Part shown: piece after piece, positions 7,408 through 13,426 of the stretch | Layout: each line of letters opens with the position of its first letter | How positions within the stretch are numbered: position 1 is the first letter of the stretch | From: RGIG4576 sp964536025 | GTDB taxonomy: Bacteria > Bacteroidota > Bacteroidia > Bacteroidales > Muribaculaceae | Direction of reading: 5' to 3' | Length of the DNA: 15,607 bases | Assembly: GCA_964536025.1 (NCBI GenBank) | Contig: CAZHXA010000040.1 | Span: 1 to 15,607, forward strand | Made by a program: the position numbers and the translations under genes | The notes under the pieces: generated by a model | Database searches by the model: none | Told to the model about the DNA's origin: nothing | Seen by the model: only the letters and a program-made list of their open reading frames with translations

Positions 7408-8690
7408 CGCTGACCTCCTTTCTGCTTTCCTAAATCAAAAGAATAGGACAACGATACCGATAATTGGTCGGGACCTACATAGGTTTTCTTTTCGGTGCGG
7501 ACCAACAATCCATTACGACGGTTATCAAATTTATCTTGATGTAATGAATATACGCCCATACCTAAAGTTAATTCAAGTTGCCAACGACGGCTTCCAAACA
7601 ACGGCATCTTATATCCGGCAGATAAACCTCCGCCTATAGCCGGGCTGTTACCGTCATGGTCTTGAGTTCTGTAAGTGCCTCCGGTAGATATGTTATACCA
7701 AGATATACCGAAATGAGTTCCTACGAACCACCCACAATTATCAGGCATAAAATGATAACGTACTTCGGGTTGAAACGACAATGTACGGAATTTCCATTCG
7801 GAACAGAAATAATTCATAGCCGACCAATAAACCGGCAACGTAAATGACCAATGTTCCGATAAATCTATTTCAACAGCTGCATTGGCAACCGACAATCCCC
7901 AACCGAGTGCGTTGGTCTTAACTGACAAGCTACGAGCTGGATATTGAAGAACTGTGTCAAATGCTTCGGTCGTAATTTCTTCTTTTAAAATCACCGCAGT
8001 ATCGGCTGTAACAGGTATTAGAGGTGTTACAGCCGTTGTGTCTGCGGCTTCCGCATAAATTTTGGTTATAGGGGATAAATTGCGCGGTGTTTCTTCTTGC
8101 ATGGTTACAAACAATGCACAAGCATTTCGCATAGATGCAAAAAACTGTCTTTGCATTTTTCGCCATTCTCTACCACCCGACATGCGTTGTAATTTTAGCA
8201 CTCGGTAGTCAATCATGGCTCCACGATTACCATATTTCACTAATTTGCCTTCCTCATTCAATATTTGAAGAATTGCGTCCTTTTGTATGAGCGAAGATGA
8301 TTGTACTTGTTCTTTCAAATGTTCCCATGAGATATAATTATCATCATGCGTGATTATACTATCAGGTAATTGTATTTTGCGTCGTATAAGGTTCTCTATT
8401 GCCGATAAACGACCTCGTGACAATTTTCGGTTCAACTCGCTATTTCCTTCAGGAGATGCCGTTCCACAAAATCGCACCTCTTTTATCGTAAGAGTACTAT
8501 CACGACGTATCTGTTGCAATAAATGGTAGAAATTTCGAAGACTTACGCTATTTTCTCGATATAAAGTATCAACAACAATACTACCAACACGGAAATCGAA
8601 ACCTATTTCGGTACGTACCTCTCGAGCGTTAGCCATCCCCACACTTAACATCAAGAGTAACAATGCTGTATAACAACTTTTAAAATTCAT
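7404..8690 (-). CDS. OmpA-like / DUF3575 outer-membrane protein of the adhesin locus
   Basis: I choose the ATG at 8690, giving 428 residues, because it begins a clean signal peptide (MNFKSCYTALLLLML, cleaved after MANA near residue 22). The open frame extends 18 charged codons further upstream, to 8744, but that would bury the signal. After the signal, about residues 30-190 resemble an OmpA-like domain: FCGTASPEG followed by NRKLSRGRLSAIENLI matches the GxASPEG...N..LS..RA pattern. A Thr/Pro-rich linker (about 205-250) leads to a C-terminal half of alternating aromatic beta-strands ending SLSYSFDLG, typical of DUF3575 barrels. DUF3575 proteins commonly head Bacteroidales fimbria and adhesin operons. 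It lies 61 bases after the recombinase and overlaps the next gene by 4 bases. Confidence 0.8.
   Translation of the reverse strand: MNFKSCYTALLLLMLSVGMANAREVRTEIGFDFRVGSIVVDTLYRENSVSLRNFYHLLQQIRRDSTLTIKEVRFCGTASPEGNSELNRKLSRGRLSAIENLIRRKIQLPDSIITHDDNYISWEHLKEQVQSSSLIQKDAILQILNEEGKLVKYGNRGAMIDYRVLKLQRMSGGREWRKMQRQFFASMRNACALFVTMQEETPRNLSPITKIYAEAADTTAVTPLIPVTADTAVILKEEITTEAFDTVLQYPARSLSVKTNALGWGLSVANAAVEIDLSEHWSFTLPVYWSAMNYFCSEWKFRTLSFQPEVRYHFMPDNCGWFVGTHFGISWYNISTGGTYRTQDHDGNSPAIGGGLSAGYKMPLFGSRRWQLELTLGMGVYSLHQDKFDNRRNGLLVRTEKKTYVGPDQLSVSLSYSFDLGKQKGGQR
7414..7421 (-). promoter_or_regulatory. Strong Shine-Dalgarno sequence for the DUF6562 lipoprotein
   Basis: AAAGGAGG lies on the minus strand, 6 bases before the ATG at 7407. 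It is embedded in the last codons of the DUF3575 gene, coding KQKGGQR and stop. Such sequences are rare in Bacteroidota, and none precedes the other genes of this cluster. Confidence 0.7.
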
Positions 8691-8710
8691 AAATTCATCT
8701 ATTTTTCTAC

Positions 8711-8727
8711 TTCTCTTTCTAAGAGAG
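8711..8727 (-). other. Short hairpin between recombinase and DUF3575 gene
   Basis: A 6-7 base-pair stem (8711-8717 with 8721-8727) has a 3-base loop within the 61-base gap. It has no T-tract on the minus strand, so it is not a convincing terminator. It could be an mRNA processing or pausing site between the recombinase and the adhesin genes, or simply chance. Confidence 0.3.
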
Positions 8728-8751
8728 TCTATCCGGAAAAACAACGCTTTC

Positions 8752-9963
8752 TCAAATTAAAGATTTCAAAATCATACTGTTCGCCTTGTCAATAGCACTC
8801 GTATCAAGCGATGCAAGATATATGCGTGTCGTGTTCTCTGAATCATGCCCCATTCCTTCACTTATCACCGAAATAGGAACATTTTTACTCTTAGCAATAC
8901 TTGCCCACGCATGACGAGCCACATACATAGTAAGCGGTATAGGCAAACCCAATTCTTTGCCTATTATTTTAAGGTTCCTATTTATATTATGCGAAGCATA
9001 AATATATTGTTTTCGTTCATCGTATTCGCTTTGCGGATTGATTATCGGCAACAAGTATTCAGAATGTGAAGTATCATATTTATTCAATACTTCGGACATA
9101 CACTTTTCCCATTTTATAAACAATTGTTGTCCCGTTTTACGTCGTCGATATGTTAAAACACCGTTTTTCAAATTATTTTTCTTCAAAAAAGCAATGTCAA
9201 CAAACGACATTCCTCGTGTATAAAACGAAAATAAGAAGATGTTTCGAGCAAATTCAAATGCCGGTTTATTACAAAAATCAAGTTCTTTAATTTTCTTTAT
9301 CACACTAAGCGAAACAGCTCGTTTAACAGTCTTATCAATACCAGTATAGACATGCTTGAATGGATATTGCTGGTTTGTAAAGCCTTTTTCAACTGCTCGA
9401 TTATAAACCGCACGTAGATTTCGCATATAAAACGACGATGTATTAGGAATAATTCCAATTCTATGTAAATAAGCTTCGTAAGCAATCATTTCATCGGAGT
9501 CAAAGTCTTCCATCGGTAAATCTATATTATCACGGTAACGTTTAAAGCTGTTAAACGTGGTTTGATAAGTTTCGGCAGTACGAATTTTACCTAACGAAAA
9601 TAAATTATCTATTATATTTTGCATAAACACAAAAACGCTTAATGCCGGTTTACCCTTAGTAAATGCGATAGTTACATCGTCGGCTGTGTAAGCAATGTTT
9701 TGTTCTTCAAAAGACGTAACGATTTTAGTTAGTTGCAAAATATCACGTCTTGTTTTGTAAATTATATCCAACAAATAATGTTTTCGTTCCTCATCAACGC
9801 AAGGAACAATTACCTTAGAGGACAACCGGTCCCACTCACTTGAAAATATTCGGTATCCGGTTTTTTGTTGGCGTATTACTCGGTTATGAATTATTTGGTA
9901 ATAAATTGTACCTTGCCCACCCTCAACTGTAGATGGACGAAATTTCATTTTTACAGATGTCAT
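8752..9963 (-). CDS. Tyrosine recombinase (Bacteroides-type site-specific integrase/invertase)
   Basis: The ATG at 9963 gives 403 residues (MTSVKMKFRP...); a TTG two codons upstream is a less likely start. The N-terminal arm-binding region (about 1-105) is followed by a SAM-like core-binding domain (about 108-200) and the catalytic domain. Visible active-site residues are R250 in TRGMSFVDI, K276 in RRKTG, R350 in YVARHAW, H373 in GMGHDSENT and the nucleophile Y382 in RIYLASLDT. Box II has Tyr (347) where many relatives have His. That change is, to my knowledge, frequent in Bacteroides members. All other catalytic residues are present, so the enzyme should be active. Bacteroides relatives (Mpi/Tsr type) invert promoters of surface-structure genes. 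Its position directly upstream of an adhesin operon suggests the same, but an ordinary mobile-element integrase remains possible. Confidence 0.92.
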   Translation of the reverse strand: MTSVKMKFRPSTVEGGQGTIYYQIIHNRVIRQQKTGYRIFSSEWDRLSSKVIVPCVDEERKHYLLDIIYKTRRDILQLTKIVTSFEEQNIAYTADDVTIAFTKGKPALSVFVFMQNIIDNLFSLGKIRTAETYQTTFNSFKRYRDNIDLPMEDFDSDEMIAYEAYLHRIGIIPNTSSFYMRNLRAVYNRAVEKGFTNQQYPFKHVYTGIDKTVKRAVSLSVIKKIKELDFCNKPAFEFARNIFLFSFYTRGMSFVDIAFLKKNNLKNGVLTYRRRKTGQQLFIKWEKCMSEVLNKYDTSHSEYLLPIINPQSEYDERKQYIYASHNINRNLKIIGKELGLPIPLTMYVARHAWASIAKSKNVPISVISEGMGHDSENTTRIYLASLDTSAIDKANSMILKSLI

Positions 9964-9966
9964 ATA

Positions 9967-10017
9967 CAAACAGGTTTTAGAGTTATGATTTTAATTAACT
10001 TTATTGTGTCCTGTTTG
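9967..10017. repeat. 8-base inverted repeat flanking 35 bases upstream of the recombinase
   Basis: CAAACAGG (9967-9974) and CCTGTTTG (10010-10017) are perfect inverted copies separated by 35 A/T-rich bases. They lie immediately before the recombinase start codon. They could be recombinase core sites, an autoregulatory binding site or chance. No canonical TAnnTTTG promoter was found between them on either strand. Confidence 0.4.
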
Positions 10018-10121
10018 CTATTTACAGCCGTAACTTATATATGATTTTCACATTTAATCTATCTAACTATTCAAGAGAAAAACAATCGAAAAACGCCAAA
10101 TGTTTACCGATTATTTTTAGC

Positions 10122-10147
10122 AAAAAAAAAGATTAAAGTACTTTAAT
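10122..10147 (-). terminator. Weak terminator at the end of the ATP-grasp-like gene
   Basis: A perfect 16-base palindrome (10132-10147) spans the stop codon of the ATP-grasp-like gene. On the minus strand it is followed by a C and then nine T (10122-10130). The stem is almost all A-T, so it is weak despite the good T-tract. It separates this gene from the recombinase cluster. The gap 10018-10121 also holds a small TTAC/GTAA dyad (10022-10033) and nothing else recognised. Confidence 0.45.
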
Positions 10148-11311
10148 ATAAGCACAATATTGAGAATCGGAATATATTGGGGCTATGAATTGTATTCCGC
10201 TTATTATTTTTCCGTCTTCCGACAAACGCAACGGATATTCTTTTTCCATTTTCGCTTTATAATCATCAGGAATAATATTTTTGTGAAATTCAACATTAAA
10301 TATACCCTGAACACCGTCTTCTATAATGCGGTTACCTATAACACTGCTCACGATTCCCATCGTAGTGCGTAAATTAAGCTCTATACAAGGATTTATTTGC
10401 AACAATCCGTTTTCATCGCGATAAATCATCATATCGATGCCTGCATAACCGGAATAAAAAGGAGCTATAAGCTTATCTAGTATTTTTAAGGCACTCTCTT
10501 TTACACGCAATAACAAATCTTCATTACCCAGAGTATCGGCAATTTTTTGCTGTAATAATTTTTCTGACATTAGAAAACCGCCGTTAAATGAGCAATGTGT
10601 ATCATTATTAAATATCGAATACCCTACAAAAGAAGTTTTTCCATTACTAAAAGCGAACTCCATTGCAAAATCCATTACTGCATTAAGTGGCTTTTCACAC
10701 ATTAACGAGCCTTGACGCTTAAGTATGCCACTACACCATCTATTAAAATCCAATGCATCTATATCTAATGCACGATAGATGCCCTTTCCACTCGACGACC
10801 AAGGTGCTTTAACATAGGCTTTAGGATATTGACGTGCAAACTCTTTGATTTTATCCAAAGAATCCAATTCCACCGGAGTATTGTCTTGTAAAATGGGGAT
10901 TTCTTGCAAAAAAAATTGATGTATTTCAATAGAAATACGTCGATGTGAAAGATTTCGAATATTTTCAATATCACGTTCCAATGGTAATGAAGCTTGATTG
11001 GCTCCGGCAAGTTGTAGACGACGCCACAAAAAACGATTCCATCCCCACGGCACTATTTCATTAAAAGCAGAAATATCTTTTATCGTAGTAACACCGTTTT
11101 CCAACCCATAACGAGAATTTATGTTTTCAAGCCAAATGGAGTCGCTTTCCGGATTTTGCGAGAATATAAAATCATCATTATCGGCAATCCACAATGGTAA
11201 CATTTGCAAATCACGTTGCAACAAGCGAGCCATAGGCGGAGGTGTATAATTAGTTCCACCAAAAGCCAAAGCTAGGTCGTGTTCGGGATTGAAAATGCGT
11301 ATTTTTGCCAT
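10133..11311 (-). CDS. Uncharacterised ATP-grasp-like protein
   Basis: I do not recognise a named gene. The 392-residue protein has no signal peptide or membrane segment, so it is probably cytoplasmic. It opens with MAKIRIFNPEHDLALA, a conserved N-terminus I associate with hypothetical Bacteroidales proteins. The centre and C-terminal half look like an ATP-grasp fold: YVKAPWSSSGKGI (166-178) would be the phosphate lysine and flexible glycine-rich loop, and CEKPL (205-209) resembles the strand that contacts adenine. GYAGIDMMIYRDENG...QINPCIELNLRTTMG (288-319) resembles the metal-binding Asp/Glu/Asn motif. ATP-grasp enzymes ligate a carboxylate to an amine or thiol using ATP; the substrates here are unknown. 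The gene appears to be single, with its own promoter and terminator. Confidence 0.7.
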   Translation of the reverse strand: MAKIRIFNPEHDLALAFGGTNYTPPPMARLLQRDLQMLPLWIADNDDFIFSQNPESDSIWLENINSRYGLENGVTTIKDISAFNEIVPWGWNRFLWRRLQLAGANQASLPLERDIENIRNLSHRRISIEIHQFFLQEIPILQDNTPVELDSLDKIKEFARQYPKAYVKAPWSSSGKGIYRALDIDALDFNRWCSGILKRQGSLMCEKPLNAVMDFAMEFAFSNGKTSFVGYSIFNNDTHCSFNGGFLMSEKLLQQKIADTLGNEDLLLRVKESALKILDKLIAPFYSGYAGIDMMIYRDENGLLQINPCIELNLRTTMGIVSSVIGNRIIEDGVQGIFNVEFHKNIIPDDYKAKMEKEYPLRLSEDGKIISGIQFIAPIYSDSQYCAYIKVL

Positions 11312-11324
11312 AACTGATTTTTTA

Positions 11325-11355
11325 CAAAAATAATGAAAAAAAAGTTTTCAGCAAT
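11325..11355 (-). promoter_or_regulatory. Promoter for the ATP-grasp-like gene
   Basis: On the minus strand, TATTTTTG (11325-11332) matches TAnnTTTG. ATTG (11352-11355) is a one-mismatch -33 box 19 bases upstream. The predicted start, near 11321, leaves a leader of only about 10 bases before the ATG. Confidence 0.5.
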
Positions 11356-11370
11356 ATTAGAACATAACAC

Positions 11371-11405
11371 AAAGAGAGTTTGACTTAGTGTGTCAAACTC
11401 TCTTT
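11371..11405 (-). terminator. Hairpin terminator after the bamD-rpoZ operon
   Basis: A perfect 14-base-pair stem (11371-11384 with 11392-11405) has a 7-base loop and lies about 50 bases beyond the omega-subunit stop. The minus-strand tail is TTTGTGTTATG, a moderate T-tract. A second, weak A/T hairpin (11427-11443) lies closer to the stop codon. Confidence 0.65.
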
Positions 11406-11453
11406 AACAATTTAATTGATTATGAATCCTTTTTAAAAAAAGGAGTTTTTCTC

Positions 11454-11792
11454 TTACAATTCTATATTTTCTTTATCCTTTGCAGGATTTCTGAAATATA
11501 TTTTCTTTTCATCATATTCTTGTTCTGCGATAAGAGTTGGTTTAGGCAACTTTTCGTAGTAACGAGAAATTTCAATTTGTTCTCTGTTTTCTGAGATTTC
11601 TTCCAAATTGTCGTTCATTGAAGCAAATTCCTGCAGTTTCTTTTCCAAATCACGCTTCATTTCAACTGCAATCTGATTGGCACGCTTTGATACAACACAC
11701 ACAGTTTCATAGATGTTACCTGTTTGCTCCGACATTTGTATCAAGTCACGAGTCACTGTGTTAAGCGGTGCATTTGTCTTCTTGTAATCCAT
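11454..11792 (-). CDS. rpoZ: RNA polymerase omega subunit-like protein (Rpb6/RpoZ family)
   Basis: The 112-residue protein begins MDYKKTNAPLNTVTRDL. It contains NIYETVCVVSKRANQIAVEMKRDLEKKL (26-53), which fits the Rpb6/omega pattern, in which a helix pair clamps the C-terminus of the beta-prime subunit and aids polymerase assembly. The C-terminal half (EISRYYEKLPKPTLIAEQEY) is the extended form seen in Bacteroidales. Synteny supports the call: the gene lies 24 bases after bamD on the same strand, an arrangement I associate with Bacteroides. No DUF4293 gene follows here, although I associate one with that position in relatives. Divergence from proteobacterial omega leaves some doubt about exact function. 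Confidence 0.82.
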   Translation of the reverse strand: MDYKKTNAPLNTVTRDLIQMSEQTGNIYETVCVVSKRANQIAVEMKRDLEKKLQEFASMNDNLEEISENREQIEISRYYEKLPKPTLIAEQEYDEKKIYFRNPAKDKENIEL

Positions 11793-11816
11793 CTTACTTA
11801 TTTGATTATTTTATGA

Positions 11817-12626
11817 TTAATCTTTTACGTATTTTTTAGCTATCTCAAAAATATTGTCGGCTTCCTGACGATTTTCGCTTTCAGGATAGTCGTTGATAAA
11901 TGAATAATATTCATCAATCACATCACGGAATCTATCGGCTTTTTTAAGTTCCACACTTTGATTGGCTTCTTGATATCTTGCTTTTAATATAAGCAATTCA
12001 AGTTCTTCCTTATATTTACTATAAGGATAATCTTTTATTGCATTTTTAGCCACTATTACAGCCGATTCATAGTTATTACCCATATAGTTGCCCATATTAT
12101 AATATAACTGGGCACTTTGTAATTCTTTCAAGACCAATTTATCTTGAAGCTCGAAAATTGCATTTTGAGCAATAGTTGCTTTATCACTTTTAGGAAAATA
12201 ATCCAAAAAGTTTTGCAATTCTTCTATTGCTTTATAAGTTCCGGTTTGGTCAAGCTGTGGATCAGGCGAATCAAGATAATATCCATATCCGGCATAGAAT
12301 CGAGCAAGCTCGGTGTATTGCCCTTTGGGATAATGTTGATAATAAGTCTTGAAATATGAACCGGAATTCATATAATCTTTATTTTCATAATGACTTAAAC
12401 CGAGCAAATACAAAGACTCTTCTGCATTGGCTGTACCCTTAAATACTGTAACCAAATCAGCAAGAATTGTAGTAGCCTGACCATATTTTTTCTTTTCAAA
12501 GGCCTTTTTGGCATACTCATATTTATAATTTGCATCGGTACTTTTCAGCACTTTTTGGTATTCACCACAACCGGTCAACATCAAAACACCGCATCCAAGT
12601 AAAAATATTGATAATTTTTGCTTCAT
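11817..12626 (-). CDS. bamD: Outer-membrane assembly lipoprotein BamD
   Basis: BamD is the essential lipoprotein of the BAM complex that inserts beta-barrels into the outer membrane from the periplasmic side. The 269-residue product has a signal peptide ending LTGC (C20), followed by GEYQKVLKSTD. TPR-type helix repeats fill the body: YEYAKKAFEKKKYGQATTIL, ESLYLLGLSHYENKDYMNSGSYF and TYKAIEELQNFLDYFP. The length and the final EADNIFEIAKKYVKD are typical of Bacteroidota BamD. It is the first gene of a two-gene operon with the omega-subunit gene and has a clear promoter. BamD should be needed to assemble the DUF3575 barrel encoded nearby, but that is a general role and not a local link. Confidence 0.93.
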   Translation of the reverse strand: MKQKLSIFLLGCGVLMLTGCGEYQKVLKSTDANYKYEYAKKAFEKKKYGQATTILADLVTVFKGTANAEESLYLLGLSHYENKDYMNSGSYFKTYYQHYPKGQYTELARFYAGYGYYLDSPDPQLDQTGTYKAIEELQNFLDYFPKSDKATIAQNAIFELQDKLVLKELQSAQLYYNMGNYMGNNYESAVIVAKNAIKDYPYSKYKEELELLILKARYQEANQSVELKKADRFRDVIDEYYSFINDYPESENRQEADNIFEIAKKYVKD

Positions 12627-12654
12627 ATAATGTCTAATGAATCAATTTAGTCTG

Positions 12655-12685
12655 CAAATTTACGCAATTATTCAAATTTCTCAAA
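12655..12685 (-). promoter_or_regulatory. Bacteroides-type promoter for bamD-rpoZ
   Basis: On the minus strand, TTTG (12682-12685), 19 bases, then TAAATTTG (12655-12662) matches the consensus exactly in both boxes and in spacing. The predicted start near 12651 gives a leader of about 24 bases. The rest of the gap to 12855 is A/T-rich. It contains TATATTTT, a one-mismatch -7 box on the plus strand, with no clear partner. Confidence 0.75.
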
Positions 12686-12855
12686 TTCTTTCAATTAAAA
12701 TATTAAAAACTCGCATTTTTAACAAGATAAAATCGTTTAATTACTACCATACAACACAACTTTTATATTTTTTAAGAGAAGTAAAGAACATAATATAAAC
12801 CCTCTCAACATCTTTTTTGTTAAAAGTTAAAAACATTCATAAAACCATATTTATC

Positions 12856-13350
12856 ATGAAAAACATTCTTAACACTAACGAACTTTTAAGCCTCGACAAT
12901 AGTTTAACACCAGTTCCTAAACGCACATTGACTTATATGATTACATTCATAGTAGGAATATCATTAATTTTCTTCGGAACTTACACCGAAACATCAGAAT
13001 ATCTAAGCTATATCATTTCGGTAAGTGGTCTAATAATTTCAATAATTGCATTAGGGCTTATTTTTGCACAACCACAAAAAATCATCAACCAACACTTAAA
13101 AAAAACGCTACAAAAGCATAAATTATATTTTCACAGCAACGAAGCCAATGCAATCATTCAGAATCTTGAACAAGGCAACATTGAGGATTTATTTAAACGA
13201 AGTTGCGACAACGGACCTATTCTTACCATTATTTTTTCTGCCCCGGATAAGAGCTATTATATTGCACAGGTTTTTCGATTTATACCTTATGAATATATTC
13301 CAACATCTGACCCTATAATATACCATAAAAAACAAACCATGAGTTGTTAA
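12856..13350 (+). CDS. Small membrane protein of unknown function
   Basis: I do not recognise this protein. I use the ATG at 12856, giving 164 residues; the frame extends 13 codons upstream to a TTG, which is a weaker start. It has a short polar N-terminus (1-24), two hydrophobic helices (about 25-43 and 49-71) and a cytoplasmic or periplasmic tail of about 90 residues. The tail begins with a basic segment (KKTLQKHKLYF) and ends YHKKQTMSC. There is no signal peptide with a cleavage site and no lipobox, so it is probably an inner-membrane hairpin protein. It stands alone between bamD (divergent) and dnaK (convergent), sharing a bidirectional terminator with dnaK. Codon use looks like that of neighbouring genes by eye. 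Confidence 0.65.
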   Translation: MKNILNTNELLSLDNSLTPVPKRTLTYMITFIVGISLIFFGTYTETSEYLSYIISVSGLIISIIALGLIFAQPQKIINQHLKKTLQKHKLYFHSNEANAIIQNLEQGNIEDLFKRSCDNGPILTIIFSAPDKSYYIAQVFRFIPYEYIPTSDPIIYHKKQTMSC

Positions 13351-13371
13351 AACAATCAATATAATAAAATA

Positions 13372-13404
13372 ACAAAAGGCACGATTTGTTTTCGTGCCTT
13401 TTGT
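13372..13404. terminator. Bidirectional terminator between the membrane protein gene and dnaK
   Basis: A perfect 13-base-pair stem (13372-13384 with 13392-13404) has a 7-base loop and lies between convergent stop codons. The minus-strand tail TTATTTTATTAT is T-rich, so it should serve dnaK well. On the plus strand the TTTT lies inside the stem arm and the tail is weaker. Confidence 0.85.
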
Positions 13405-13426
13405 CTATCTTGATTTTACTAAATGC

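Noticed and set aside
8691..8744. Longer N-terminus of the DUF3575 protein
   Set aside because: The 18 extra residues are highly charged and would sit in front of a clean signal peptide, so the ATG at 8690 is preferred.
9964..9969. TTG start two codons before the recombinase ATG
   Set aside because: The ATG at 9963 is available, the extension adds nothing conserved, and the TTG lies inside the inverted repeat.
9974..9987. GTTTTAGAGTTATG, 13 of 14 bases like the start of type II CRISPR repeats
   Set aside because: It is a single copy with no spacers, no second repeat and no cas gene in the window; it is best explained as chance in A/T-rich DNA.
8690..10130. A classical invertible promoter with long inverted repeats near the recombinase
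   Set aside because: I found no pair of inverted repeats longer than 8 bases flanking a consensus promoter. Only the short CAAACAGG pair remains as a weak candidate.
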